DNA of 64,000 nucleotides from Olsenella timonensis (GCF_900119915.1 NZ_LT635455.1:372001-436000), one strand, 5' to 3'. Shown: positions 1 through 8,522, counted from the stretch's first letter. The notes: generated by a model from the sequence alone, not told the origin. Program-made: numbers and translations.

Positions 1-1
1 G

Positions 2-178
2 ATCCTCGGCGAGCCCGATACCGAGTTCCACGTGGTCAAGCCGGCCACGGTCGAGCACACCTGCGCCACGATCGTGAATCGCATCCCGCAGCTGCTGGCG
101 GCGCCGTGCGGATACGTCACGGCGGACCAGCTCGAGCCGAACGCCTACCTCACGTACCCGATGGAGTTCTACTGCTAG
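2..178 (+). CDS. C-terminal fragment of an NAD(P)-dependent oxidoreductase-like protein
   Basis: Only the last 58 codons are present; the gene enters from the left edge and ends at TAG 176-178. The visible tail contains [20 protein letters not shown], which resembles the C-terminal segment of the diaminopentanoate-dehydrogenase/dihydrodipicolinate-reductase-like oxidoreductases (pattern VNxIPxxxAAPxGxxT). That is pattern recall and not a search result. It is followed by a strong hairpin and then by the xylulokinase gene, so a link to sugar metabolism is possible but cannot be shown from this fragment. Confidence 0.45.
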   Translation: MLGEPDTEFHVVKPATVEHTCATIVNRIPQLLAAPCGYVTADQLEPNAYLTYPMEFYC

Positions 179-202
179 GGCCCCTCGCGCATGCTTCGAC
201 CC

Positions 203-234
203 CGGGCCCCGGGACCTCGCGGTCCCGGGGCCCG
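203..234 (+). terminator. Strong GC-rich hairpin after the first gene
   Basis: A perfect 14-bp inverted repeat (CGGGCCCCGGGACC / GGTCCCGGGGCCCG) encloses a TCGC loop, 24 bp after the stop codon of the preceding gene. There is no T-run, so it could be an L-shaped terminator or an mRNA 3' stabiliser. Confidence 0.6.
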
Positions 235-304
235 CGCGGTCCCGCGCGCCTTGCCTCTGCGCTAGAGTTACGGACACGGAGCACGTCTTGACGGGAGGGG
301 CATC

Positions 305-1789
305 ATGTACTTCATCGGGATCGACCTGGGGACGTCTGCCTGCAAGCTGCTGCTCATGGATGAGCGCGGCGAGATCGCCGGCGTCGTGAGCAAGTCGTAC
401 GGGGTCGAGTACCCGCGGCCGGGATGGAGCCAGCAGGACCCCGACCAGTGGTGGCGGGCCGTGCGAGAGGGCGTGCCGGAGCTGATAGCGGGCATCGACG
501 CCGGGCAGGTCGCAGGCATCGGCTGCGGCGGCCAGATGCACGGGCTGGTCGTCCTGGACGAGAGGGACGAGGTCATCCGCCCCGCCATCCTCTGGAACGA
601 CGGGCGCACGGCCGAGCAGGTGCGCTACCTCAACGAGACCGTCGGCATCCCCCGGCTGCTGCGCCTCACCGGAAACATCGCCTACGCCGGCTTCACGGCG
701 CCCAAGGTGCTGTGGATGCGCGACGAGGAGCCCGAGCTCTTCGATCGCGTCGCGCACGTCATGTTGCCGAAGGACTACGTGAACCACCTGCTCACGGGCG
801 TCTATGCGACCGACGTCTCCGACGCGTCGGGCACGCTGCTCTTCGACGTGGCGAGGCGCGCGTGGAGCGAGGAGATGCTCGGGCTCTGCGGGCTCGTCCC
901 CGCCCAGATGCCCCAGGTCCACGAGAGCTACGAGCCCATCGGCACGCTGCTGCCGGACGTGGCCGCCGAGCTGGGACTGCCCGAGGGGGTGGTCGTCGCC
1001 GCCGGCGCCGGGGACAACGCCGCCGCGGCGGTGGGCACGGGCGCCGTGGGCGCGGGCACGATGAACATCAGCCTCGGCACGTCCGGCACCGTCTTCATCC
1101 CCACGGGCGCCTTCGCCGACGGGGTGGGAGACCGCATCCACTCGTTCTGCCACGCCGACGGCGCCTGGCACCTCATGGGCTGCATCCTCTCTGCCGCGAG
1201 CTGCAACGCCTGGTGGGTGGGAGACGTCCTGGGATCCGATGACATGGCGGCGGAGCAGGCGGGCATCGACGCGGGGTCTGCGGACGCCAGCCTCCCGTAC
1301 TTCCTGCCCTACCTCATGGGCGAGCGCACCCCGCACAACGACGTCTCCGCCCGGGGCGCCTTCGTGGGCATGAGCATGTCGACCACGCGCTCGGACATGA
1401 CGCGCGCCGTGCTCGAGGGCGTCGCCTTCGCCGTGCGGGACTCGGTGGAGATCGCCCGGTCGCTGGGGGTGCGCGTCTCGTCCTCGACGGTCTGCGGCGG
1501 TGGGGCGAGAAGCGCGACATGGTTGCAGATGCTCGCCGACGTCCTCGGCATCGAGCTCGTCCTGCCCGCGACGGAGCAGGGGCCTGGCTACGGCGGGGCG
1601 ATGCTGGCGGCCGTGGCCGCGGGCGCGCACGAGTCCGTCGCGGCGTGCGCGGGCGCGATCGTCTCCCGGCGCGGGCGCGTCGTCCCCAATCCCGGGCTCG
1701 CCGACGCATACGACCGTCGCTACCAGGTCTGGCGCGGGCTCTATCCCGCGCTTCGCGAGAGCTTCCGCACCGTCACCGAAGAGCGGTGA
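305..1789 (+). CDS. xylB: Xylulokinase (FGGY family)
   Basis: Phosphorylates D-xylulose (or a related ketopentose) with ATP to feed the pentose phosphate pathway in the cytoplasm. The 494-aa length is normal for XylB. Visible motifs are the N-terminal phosphate-binding IGIDLGTSACK (4-14), GCGGQMHG (73-80), ILWNDGR (95-101), the probable catalytic Asp237 in GAGDNAA, NISLGTSGTVF (about 254-264) and the C-terminal ATP-site CGGGARS. The start is an ATG with GGGAGGGG just upstream; TAGAGT at about 264 could be a -10. The downstream neighbour is an isomerase-family gene, which fits an isomerase/kinase pentose module. The exact sugar is inferred; xylulose is likeliest. Confidence 0.9.
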   Translation: MYFIGIDLGTSACKLLLMDERGEIAGVVSKSYGVEYPRPGWSQQDPDQWWRAVREGVPELIAGIDAGQVAGIGCGGQMHGLVVLDERDEVIRPAILWNDGRTAEQVRYLNETVGIPRLLRLTGNIAYAGFTAPKVLWMRDEEPELFDRVAHVMLPKDYVNHLLTGVYATDVSDASGTLLFDVARRAWSEEMLGLCGLVPAQMPQVHESYEPIGTLLPDVAAELGLPEGVVVAAGAGDNAAAAVGTGAVGAGTMNISLGTSGTVFIPTGAFADGVGDRIHSFCHADGAWHLMGCILSAASCNAWWVGDVLGSDDMAAEQAGIDAGSADASLPYFLPYLMGERTPHNDVSARGAFVGMSMSTTRSDMTRAVLEGVAFAVRDSVEIARSLGVRVSSSTVCGGGARSATWLQMLADVLGIELVLPATEQGPGYGGAMLAAVAAGAHESVAACAGAIVSRRGRVVPNPGLADAYDRRYQVWRGLYPALRESFRTVTEER

Positions 1790-1837
1790 CCTCGCGTTCT
1801 TCTCGCCTGTGCGACGCCTGTGTTTGGCACATGTTTA

Positions 1838-1847
1838 TAAACGTTTA
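1838..1847. promoter_or_regulatory. Candidate LacI-type operator TAAACGTTTA
   Basis: TAAACGTTTA is a perfect 10-bp palindrome with the central CpG typical of LacI/GalR-family operators. It lies between xylB and the isomerase gene. The rest of the gap is AT-rich for this genome (for example a run ending TTTAAAAAA at 1921-1930), consistent with a promoter region. The cognate repressor is not identified. Confidence 0.45.
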
Positions 1848-2006
1848 GATTCGCAATCTCCCCGGTTCGTGCCGTCACCGTGAGAATAACTACCGTTCAC
1901 AGAATTGCATGCGCCTAAACATTTAAAAAACGCCGTGCCATACTAGCGTATGTACCAGAGGAACCATGGGGCGCGGGCGTTCCGCGCCCTGAGGAGAGGA
2001 GCAAGC

Positions 2007-3509
2007 ATGGCACTGAAGTCCAGCAACATCCCTGACGTCAAGGTCGGCATCGTCGCGGTCTCGCGCGACTGCTTCCCGATTCAGCTCTCCGAGCGTCGTC
2101 GCGCCGCAGTGGCCGCCGCCGTCTCCGAGCTCGGCGTGGACGCGGTCGAGGTGACCAAGACCGTCGAGTCCGAGGCCGACGTCGACCCCGCGCTCGCCGA
2201 GGCCGTCGCCGCGGGCGCCAACGCGCTCGTCGTGTTCCTCGGCAACTTCGGCCCCGAGACGCCGGAGACCCTGCTCGTCAAGAAGTTCGACGGCCCCGCG
2301 ATGTGCGTCGCGGCCGCCGAGGGCGACGGCGACCTGGTCGACGGTCGCGGCGACGCCTACTGCGGCATGCTCAACTGCAGCTACAACCTCGGGATGCGCC
2401 ACCTCACCGCGCACATCCCGCCCTATCCGGTCGGCACCGCCGCCGAGGTCGCCCAGATGGTCAAGGACTTCGTGCCCGTGGCGCGTGCCGTCATCGGCGT
2501 CCGCAACCTCAAGATCATCACCTTCGGTCCGCGCCCGCAGGACTTCTTCGCCTGCAACGCCCCGATCAAGGGCCTCTACCAGATCGGCGTAGAGATCGAG
2601 GAGAACTCCGAGCTCGACCTGCTCGTCTCCTACAAGGACCACGCGGGTGACCCGCGCATCGCCGACGTCTGCGCCGACATGGCCGCCGAGATGGGCGAGG
2701 GCAAGTACTACCCCGACCTCCTCGAGCGCATGGCGCAGTTCGAGCTCACCCTGCTCGACTGGGCCGAGCAGCACAAGGGCGACCGCAAGTACGTGGCCTT
2801 CGCCGACAAGTGCTGGCCCGCGTTCCCGAAGGAGTTTGGCTTCGAGCCGTGCTTCGTCAACTCCCGCCTCGTCTCCCGCGGCATCCCCGTGGCGTGCGAG
2901 GTGGACGTCTACGGCGCCCTCTCCGAGTACATCGGCATGTGCGCGTCCGACGACACGGTGACCCTGCTCGACATCAACAACTCCGTGCCCGCCTCCCTCT
3001 ACGAGGAGAAGATCGCCGGCAAGTTCGACCACGACTGGAAGCTCACCGACACCTTCATGGGCTTCCACTGCGGCAACACCCCGAGCTGCAAGATGTGCGC
3101 CGACCGCGCGATCAAGTACCAGATCATCCAGCACCGCGTGCTCGAGCCGGCCGACGCCGACCCCGACTTCACCCGCGGCACCCTCGAGGCCGACATCGCC
3201 CCGAGCGAGATTACGTTCTACCGCCTGCAGTGCGATTCCGACGGCGTGCTGCGCAGCTACGTCGCCGAGGGCGAGGTCCTGCCGGTGGAGACCTGCTCCT
3301 TCGGCGGTCGCGGCGTCTTCGCCATCCCGGAGATGGGCCGCTTCTATCGTCACATCCTGATCCAGAAGCGCTACCCGCACCACGGCGCCGTCGCCTTCAA
3401 CCACTGCGGCCGCGTCCTCTTTGACGTCCTGCGCTTCCTGGGCGTCGAGGACATCGCCTACAACCAGCCGGCGAGCCTGCCCTATCCCACGGAGAACCCC
3501 TTCGCGTAG
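2007..3509 (+). CDS. L-fucose/L-arabinose isomerase family protein
   Basis: Probable cytoplasmic aldose-ketose isomerase producing a ketose for the neighbouring kinase. It is 500 aa from the ATG at 2007, which has GAGGAGAGGAG in front; a longer in-frame reading from 1950 lacks such a site. Candidate metal-site residues, by analogy with FucI, are Glu298 (CEVDVYGALSEY), Asp322 (LLDINNSVP), the GFHCGNTPSC segment near 355 and a histidine near 465 (FNHCGR). The family acts on L-fucose, D-arabinose or L-arabinose; the xylB neighbour favours a pentose, but the substrate is open. The gene ends in a long hairpin. Confidence 0.75.
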   Translation: MALKSSNIPDVKVGIVAVSRDCFPIQLSERRRAAVAAAVSELGVDAVEVTKTVESEADVDPALAEAVAAGANALVVFLGNFGPETPETLLVKKFDGPAMCVAAAEGDGDLVDGRGDAYCGMLNCSYNLGMRHLTAHIPPYPVGTAAEVAQMVKDFVPVARAVIGVRNLKIITFGPRPQDFFACNAPIKGLYQIGVEIEENSELDLLVSYKDHAGDPRIADVCADMAAEMGEGKYYPDLLERMAQFELTLLDWAEQHKGDRKYVAFADKCWPAFPKEFGFEPCFVNSRLVSRGIPVACEVDVYGALSEYIGMCASDDTVTLLDINNSVPASLYEEKIAGKFDHDWKLTDTFMGFHCGNTPSCKMCADRAIKYQIIQHRVLEPADADPDFTRGTLEADIAPSEITFYRLQCDSDGVLRSYVAEGEVLPVETCSFGGRGVFAIPEMGRFYRHILIQKRYPHHGAVAFNHCGRVLFDVLRFLGVEDIAYNQPASLPYPTENPFA

Positions 3510-3539
3510 GCTGATCGCCCACAGATAGAGGCCTGTCCC

Positions 3540-3600
3540 GGGGACGGGTTCCTCGAGCGAGACGCGTTCCGTTTCAGCTCGAAGAACCCGTCCCCCTTTC
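3540..3600 (+). terminator. Long hairpin after the isomerase gene
   Basis: Arms 3540-3558 and 3577-3595 pair over 19 bp with one mismatch (GGGGACGGGTTC ... GAACCCGTCCCC), followed by CTTTCC. It lies 30 bp after the isomerase stop and before the leuD promoter region (possible -10 TAGAAT at about 3626). It resembles the other dispersed GGGAC/GTCCC palindromes in this window. Confidence 0.6.
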
Positions 3601-3693
3601 CGCGAGAGCCCCCCGGTCCCGACGCTAGAATGGCGCCAGCAGAAGCGACCGGTGGAGGCTTTGCGATCCGGCCACCCGGCAGAAAGGACAACG

Positions 3694-4200
3694 ATGCAGT
3701 TCAAGGGAACCGTCTTTCGCTACGGGCGAGACATCGACACCGACGTCATCATCCCGGCGCGCTACCTTAACACGTCGGACCCGGCCGAGCTCGCCAGGCA
3801 CTGCCTCGAGGACCTCGATCCCACGTTCGTGAGCCGCGTCCAGCCCGGCGACATCGTGGTGGCGGACGAGAACTTCGGCTGCGGCTCGTCGCGCGAGCAC
3901 GCCCCCGTTGCCATCAAGGCCGCCGGCGTCTCCTGCGTGATCGCCAAGAGCTTCGCGCGCATCTTCTATCGCAACTCCATCAACATGGGCCTTCCCATCC
4001 TGGAGTGCCCGGAGGCTGCTGACGCCATCTCCGAGGGGGACGTCGTCTCCGTCGACGCCGACACCGGCACCATCACCGACGAGACCACGGGCGCGACGTT
4101 CCACGCCCAGCCGTTCCCGCCGTTCATCCAGGAGATCATCAACGACGGAGGTCTCGTCGCGCGCACCAAGCGCGTCATGGCCGAGAAGGGCGGGAACTAG
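3694..4200 (+). CDS. leuD: 3-isopropylmalate dehydratase small subunit
   Basis: Small (swivel-domain) subunit of isopropylmalate isomerase, which with LeuC interconverts 2- and 3-isopropylmalate in leucine synthesis. It is 168 aa from the ATG at 3694 with AGAAAGGA ahead; an in-frame upstream ATG at 3652 would add a 14-residue tail unlike the family. The hallmark [20 protein letters not shown] (about 60-79) is intact, as are YLNT and the [15 protein letters not shown] segment. It is two bases from leuB, so they are co-transcribed. No leuC lies in the window, which is unusual since leuC normally adjoins leuD. Confidence 0.93.
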   Translation: MQFKGTVFRYGRDIDTDVIIPARYLNTSDPAELARHCLEDLDPTFVSRVQPGDIVVADENFGCGSSREHAPVAIKAAGVSCVIAKSFARIFYRNSINMGLPILECPEAADAISEGDVVSVDADTGTITDETTGATFHAQPFPPFIQEIINDGGLVARTKRVMAEKGGN

Positions 4201-4202
4201 CC

Positions 4203-5333
4203 ATGGCCTCTGCAACCTATCGCATCTGCACCCTTCCGGGTGACGGCATCGGGCCGGAGATCATCGCCGAGGCCAAGAAGGTCCTCTCGGCGCTGGGCGA
4301 GAAGCATGACGTCGAGTTCGTCTGCGAGGACCACCTAATCGGCGGCGCCGCGATCGACGCGACCGAGGCGGCCGGCGGTACCGTCAGCGCGCTCCCGTCC
4401 GAGACGCTCGAGGCGGCCCGTGCCGCGGATGCCGTCCTGCTCGCCGCGGTGGGAGGTCCCAAGTGGACCGACACCCGCGTGGGCGCGGTGCGCCCCGAGC
4501 AGGGCCTGCTTGCCATCCGCAAGGAGCTGGGGCTCTATCTCAACCTGCGCCCGGTGCGCATGTTCGACGCGCTGGTCGGCGCCTCCACGCTCAGGCCCGA
4601 GGTGCTCAGCGGGGTCGATCTCATCATCGTCCGCGAGCTCACGGGCGGTCTCTACTTCGGCGGCCACGAGCGCATGATGGGCGTCGAGGGCGCTGGCGTG
4701 GGCGGCGCTCGCGGCGAGTACGCGCGCGACATCCTCGAGTACTCCGAGTACGAGGTCGACCGCGTGGTGCGCTGGGCCTTTGACGCGGCGCGCCGCCGCC
4801 GGGGCGTGGTGCACTCGGTGGACAAGGCCAACGTGCTCGACACCTCGCGCATGTGGCGCGAGGTCGCGCACAACATCGCCGCCGAGTACCCCGACGTCAC
4901 GCTCGAGGACATGTACGTGGACAACGCCGCGATGCAGCTCATCGCCAACCCGGCGCAGTTCGACGTGCTGGTGACCGAGAACACCTTCGGTGACATCCTC
5001 TCCGACGAGGCCTCGATGCTCACGGGCTCGCTCGGCATGCTCGCCTCCGCGAGTCTGGGGGACGGCACGGCGCTCTACGAGCCGAGCCATGGCTCGGCGC
5101 CCGACATCGCCGGGCAGGGGATCGCTAACCCGATCGCGCAGATCCTCTCCGTCGAGCTCATGCTGCGCTACAGCTTTGGCATGGACGACGCGGCCGACGA
5201 GCTCGCCGCCGCGGTCACGCGCGTGCTCGACGAGGGCTGGCGCACCGTGGACATCGCCGACGAGGGCGCGCCGGCCGAGCGCGTGCTCGGCACCGCCGCG
5301 ATGGGCGACAGAATCGTGGAGGCCCTGGGCTAG
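4203..5333 (+). CDS. leuB: 3-isopropylmalate dehydrogenase
   Basis: Oxidatively decarboxylates 3-isopropylmalate to 2-oxoisocaproate with NAD+ in leucine biosynthesis. It is 376 aa, usual length. It shows LPGDGIGPEI (11-20) at the N-terminus, the substrate-binding arginine region NLRPVRMF, the RELTGGLYFG loop, the metal-site region VDNAAMQLIANPAQFDV, and the C-terminal GSLGMLASASLGDG and EPSHGSAPDIAGQGIANP motifs. It starts two bases after leuD, forming a leuDB operon; no leucine leader peptide or T-box was recognised upstream. Confidence 0.95.
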   Translation: MASATYRICTLPGDGIGPEIIAEAKKVLSALGEKHDVEFVCEDHLIGGAAIDATEAAGGTVSALPSETLEAARAADAVLLAAVGGPKWTDTRVGAVRPEQGLLAIRKELGLYLNLRPVRMFDALVGASTLRPEVLSGVDLIIVRELTGGLYFGGHERMMGVEGAGVGGARGEYARDILEYSEYEVDRVVRWAFDAARRRRGVVHSVDKANVLDTSRMWREVAHNIAAEYPDVTLEDMYVDNAAMQLIANPAQFDVLVTENTFGDILSDEASMLTGSLGMLASASLGDGTALYEPSHGSAPDIAGQGIANPIAQILSVELMLRYSFGMDDAADELAAAVTRVLDEGWRTVDIADEGAPAERVLGTAAMGDRIVEALG

Positions 5334-5400
5334 GCGCGATCCCGACCCGGTTGCCCTCCTGATTGGGTGACGAAGGCCTGCATCGTAGAGATTGGTGTGC

Positions 5401-5585
5401 AAAGCTGCCGTTCGTGCGATGAAAAGGGACGTTACGGCACAAAACTGCCGTTCGTGTGATGCCTGTTTCGGGTCCTTTCGGACCGGACTGTCCTCCCCGA
5501 GAGCGTTTCTGCAGGAAAAGATATAAAACTCATAATCAAAATGCGATTTGTCGGGAAAAAGGCATCACACGAGCGGAGGTTTTGT
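5401..5585. repeat. Direct and inverted repeats in the leuB-patB gap
   Basis: The 347-bp gap holds two direct copies of AAARCTGCCGTTCGTGYGATG, at 5401-5421 and 5441-5461, exactly 40 bp apart. The second copy (5439-5463) is also the left arm of an imperfect 25-bp inverted repeat whose right arm is 5561-5585 (22 or so of 25 positions pair). The roughly 100 bp between the arms is AT-rich for this genome. It may be a dispersed repeat or a large leader structure for the downstream gene. Confidence 0.6.
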
Positions 5586-5680
5586 CCCTCGGAGAGGCAA
5601 AATGTCTCACGAGCATCGATTCTGCACCGTCGTCGGGCCGTCTCGCCCGCGACGTGCGGCCGTCCGCTGAGGGAGCGCCC

Positions 5681-6883
5681 ATGACCTACGACTTCACCAC
5701 CATTCTGGATCGTGCCGGACACGACGCGCTGGCGCTCGACGCCATCGGCACGCCCGACTCCGGCTATCCCGCGCCCGACGAGGGCTTCGACCCCATCCCG
5801 ATGTGGGTGGCCGACATGAGCTTCCCCGTGGCTCCGTCCATAACGCGGGCGATTGAGGCGCGCCTGGCGTACCCGACCTTTGGGTACTTCTCACCGAGCG
5901 ACGCATATTACCAGGCGATCATTGACTGGCACCGAGACCGCAAGGGCGTCGGCGACCTTCGCCCAGAGCACATCGGCTACGAGAATGGCGTGCTCGGTGG
6001 CGTGGTCTCGACGCTCAGGGCCTTCGCCGCCCCTGGCGAGGGCGTGCTCGTGCACAGCCCCACGTACGTGGGCTTCACGCACGCGCTCGAGGACAACGGC
6101 TACAAGATCGTGCACTCGCCGCTCGTGCGCGACGAGGCGGGCGTCTGGCGGATGGACTTCGACGACATGGAGCGTAGGCTCGCCGAGGAGCGCATCCACG
6201 TTGCGATCTTCTGCTCGCCGCACAACCCCTGCGGGCGCGTCTGGGAGCGCGGCGAGGTCGAGTGCGCGATGGAGCTCTTCGCTCGCCACGACTGCGTCGT
6301 CATCTCGGACGAGATATGGTCGGACATCGTGCGCCCGGGCGTGACCCACACCTCCACGCAGTCCGTCTCGGAGGACGCGCGCGAGCGCACGGTGGCGCTC
6401 TATGCGCCCTCCAAGACGTTCAACCTCGCCGGCCTCATCGGCAGCTATCACGTCATCTACAGCGACTACCTGCGCGACCGCGTCTCGTCGGTCGGCGCCA
6501 GGACCCACTACAACTCCATGAACGTGCTCTCCCAGCACGCGCTCGTCGGCGCGTACGGACCGGAGGGCCGCGCCTGGGCGGACGAGCTCAACCAGGTGAT
6601 CGCCGGCAACGTGGACTGGGCCTGCGACTTCATCGAGCGCCGTCTGCCCGGCGTGAGCGTCTTCCGCCCCCAGGGCACCTACATGCTCTTCCTCGACTGC
6701 TCGCAGTGGTGCGCCGAGCACGGGCGCACCATAGACGAGCTGCTGCGCGCGGGGCATCGCGTGGGCGTCTACTGGCAGGACGGGCGTGCCTTCAACGGGG
6801 CCTGTCACCTCCGCTTGAACCTGGCGCTGCCGCTCTCCCGCGTGCAGGAGGCGTTCCGGCGCCTGGCCGGGCACGTGTTCTAG
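5681..6883 (+). CDS. patB: PatB/MalY-type C-S lyase (cystathionine beta-lyase-like aminotransferase fold)
   Basis: PLP enzyme that probably cleaves cysteine/cystathionine C-S bonds, giving pyruvate, ammonia and a thiol or H2S. It is 400 aa from the ATG at 5681 (GAGGGAG upstream). Family marks are the PMWVADMSFP segment near residue 45, YGYF-like TFGYFSP, the HNPCGRVW loop, SDEIWSDI and the PLP lysine Lys245 in APSKTFNLAGL. The in-frame extension back to 5456 crosses the repeat region and is not credible. It stands alone between leuB and a reverse-strand gene. Substrate preference cannot be read from sequence. Confidence 0.88.
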   Translation: MTYDFTTILDRAGHDALALDAIGTPDSGYPAPDEGFDPIPMWVADMSFPVAPSITRAIEARLAYPTFGYFSPSDAYYQAIIDWHRDRKGVGDLRPEHIGYENGVLGGVVSTLRAFAAPGEGVLVHSPTYVGFTHALEDNGYKIVHSPLVRDEAGVWRMDFDDMERRLAEERIHVAIFCSPHNPCGRVWERGEVECAMELFARHDCVVISDEIWSDIVRPGVTHTSTQSVSEDARERTVALYAPSKTFNLAGLIGSYHVIYSDYLRDRVSSVGARTHYNSMNVLSQHALVGAYGPEGRAWADELNQVIAGNVDWACDFIERRLPGVSVFRPQGTYMLFLDCSQWCAEHGRTIDELLRAGHRVGVYWQDGRAFNGACHLRLNLALPLSRVQEAFRRLAGHVF

Positions 6884-6908
6884 ACCCGCCCTCGCTCTCG
6901 TTCCGATC

Positions 6909-7607
6909 TCATGCGAGCTCGCCGCTGGCGAAGGCGCGCTCGACGGTGCGTCGGAACCGCTCGGTGAGGCGGTCCTCGTCGTCGGGGATCTCGCTCGTGT
7001 AGGAGAGGAGCTGGCGCGCGCTCGACACGGGACGACGATCTGCGAGCTCCGCCACTCGCTCGGCGATCATGGGAACCGCCCAGGTGGCCGGCCTCGGCGA
7101 GAGGTGCAGGGTCTTGCCGTCCGTCACGATGCCCCCCTTGAACGGCAGCAGGGTGAGGAGCATGAGCGAGGGGATGTGGTGTACGTGCGCGTCAGCGGGG
7201 TCCTGCATCGCCCCGACAACGAAGAGTCGGTCGCGGTTCATGTAGATGGAGCGGTCCTCGCTGGCGTCCACCGCGGTGAACATGTCGCGCAGGGCGTGGC
7301 GCCAGGGCCGTGCGACCTCGATCTGGCGCTCGTGGAGCCCGAACGGGTTGTCCCGAACGAAGTCGTCGACCAGCCAGCGATGGCGCCAGAGGGCGTCCGA
7401 CACCTGACCGCCGTGCTCGTAGAGCATGTCTGGGTTCTCGGGGCGCTCCCTCAGGCGCTCGGGGGCGACTACGTGCAGCCGTTCGTTCGCATAGACGAGC
7501 AGCGCGTTCATAGTCGAGTAGAACAGGCGGGCGTCCTCGTCGTCCATGTGGGAATAGGGGGCTCGCGCGCTTCTGAACACGTCGCCAACGGTTCTGGGCC
7601 TGGCCAT
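6909..7607 (-). CDS. Hypothetical protein, unrecognised family
   Basis: A 232-aa cytoplasmic-looking protein with no signal peptide, no clear membrane segment and no motif I recognise. It is rich in Arg, Asp and Glu, with a short hydrophobic stretch near the middle (SLMLLTLLPF). The start ATG (complement of 7605-7607) is preceded by AGGAGGA on the reverse strand. Codon use matches the neighbours and the frame is open end to end, so it is probably a real gene. It faces patB convergently and lies downstream of nrdG, but a functional link to the reductase is only a possibility. Confidence 0.7.
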   Translation of the reverse strand: MARPRTVGDVFRSARAPYSHMDDEDARLFYSTMNALLVYANERLHVVAPERLRERPENPDMLYEHGGQVSDALWRHRWLVDDFVRDNPFGLHERQIEVARPWRHALRDMFTAVDASEDRSIYMNRDRLFVVGAMQDPADAHVHHIPSLMLLTLLPFKGGIVTDGKTLHLSPRPATWAVPMIAERVAELADRRPVSSARQLLSYTSEIPDDEDRLTERFRRTVERAFASGELA

Positions 7608-7795
7608 GTCTCCTCCTTCGGTCGTCGTGCGAAGGAGGCTATCAGGACGGCCTGTTAGCTGGTTGCCCGTTGGCTTGCACGAGTCTGCGGGCCGAGCTCC
7701 GAGGCGGTGCGCTCACTTGGGCGGGGCGCGACGGACTCGTGGGCGGTCCGTTCTCGCCCGCGAGCGGTCGGCGGGACCCACGTGCGCGCGCGGCG

Positions 7796-8356
7796 CTACA
7801 CCATGGCGTGCGTCGAGAAGATGGGCTCGTCCTCCCACCAGACGACGTCGTCGCCGGGGGCCGTGAGCGTCGCGGGGACGTCGATGAGGCGCTGGTTGGA
7901 CGATCCGCGGAAGCGCAGCGTGATATCGTGCTTCTCCTGCACGAAGGGCCCGTCTACGAGCACGTCCAACGTGTCCAGCAGACGGTCGGTGACCTCTCCG
8001 AGATTCCACGCGCCGCCGGGGCAGAGCTGTTCCCAGGTGTGGCCCGAGAAGAGCCAGATCGACTTTGTGTCCCCAAAGCGCTCGCGCACCGCCTCGAGAA
8101 ACCCGACGAGCCCCTGCTGGTTCTCCGGCTCCATCGGCTCGCCGCCGAGTATGGTGAGCCCGTCCACGTAGGGGACGTCCATCGAGTCCATGATCCTCTC
8201 GGCGACCTCGTCGGTGAAGGGCTCGCCGGCGTCAAAGTCCCAGGCCTCCTCGTTGAAGCAGTTGGGGCAGTGCAGCCGGCATCCCGAGACGAAGAGCGTG
8301 GTGCGCACCCCCACGCCGTTGGCGATGTCACAGTACTTGATGTTCGCGTAGTTCAT
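7796..8356 (-). CDS. nrdG: Anaerobic ribonucleoside-triphosphate reductase activating protein
   Basis: Radical SAM activase that installs the glycyl radical on NrdD. It is 186 aa from MNYANIKY; an upstream in-frame ATG at 8386 is less likely because AGGGGACA sits just before the 8356 ATG. The radical-SAM cluster motif CRLHCPNC supplies Cys26, Cys30 and Cys33 (CX3CX2C), followed by LGGEPM, the SAM-binding GGE motif. It lies downstream of nrdD on the same strand, but a 269-bp gap containing two palindromic repeats separates them. Confidence 0.92.
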   Translation of the reverse strand: MNYANIKYCDIANGVGVRTTLFVSGCRLHCPNCFNEEAWDFDAGEPFTDEVAERIMDSMDVPYVDGLTILGGEPMEPENQQGLVGFLEAVRERFGDTKSIWLFSGHTWEQLCPGGAWNLGEVTDRLLDTLDVLVDGPFVQEKHDITLRFRGSSNQRLIDVPATLTAPGDDVVWWEDEPIFSTHAMV

Positions 8357-8399
8357 GGGTGTCCCCTGCGGTTGGTGGTCGTGCATCCCCTCCGTCTCG

Positions 8400-8467
8400 C
8401 CGAGACGGAGGAATTACGTAAAACCCGCCCGATTTTACCTCCGTTTTCCGTAGTTCCTCCGCCTCGG
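8400..8467. repeat. Palindromic repeat, family A, copy 1
   Basis: Arms at 8400-8423 and 8444-8467 form an imperfect 24-bp inverted repeat beginning CCGAGACGGAGGAATTACGT. The same sequence, as a perfect 24-bp inverted repeat, recurs at 47890-47957. A nested hairpin CCTCCGTCTCG/CGAGACGGAGG (8390-8412) overlaps the left arm. Located in the nrdD-nrdG gap. Confidence 0.8.
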
Positions 8468-8522
8468 TGAGGCGGGTCGGTCAAAGGCGGGCGAGAAGTA
8501 CGTCGGACAGAGAAGACTCGCG

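Noticed and set aside
1923-3704. 593-aa reverse-strand frame opposite the isomerase
   Set aside because: Shadow frame of GC-rich codons; the plus strand encodes a recognisable isomerase with a ribosome site.
5456-5680. In-frame N-terminal extension of the PatB-like protein
   Set aside because: It would translate the repeat array. The ATG at 5681 has a ribosome site and gives the usual family length.
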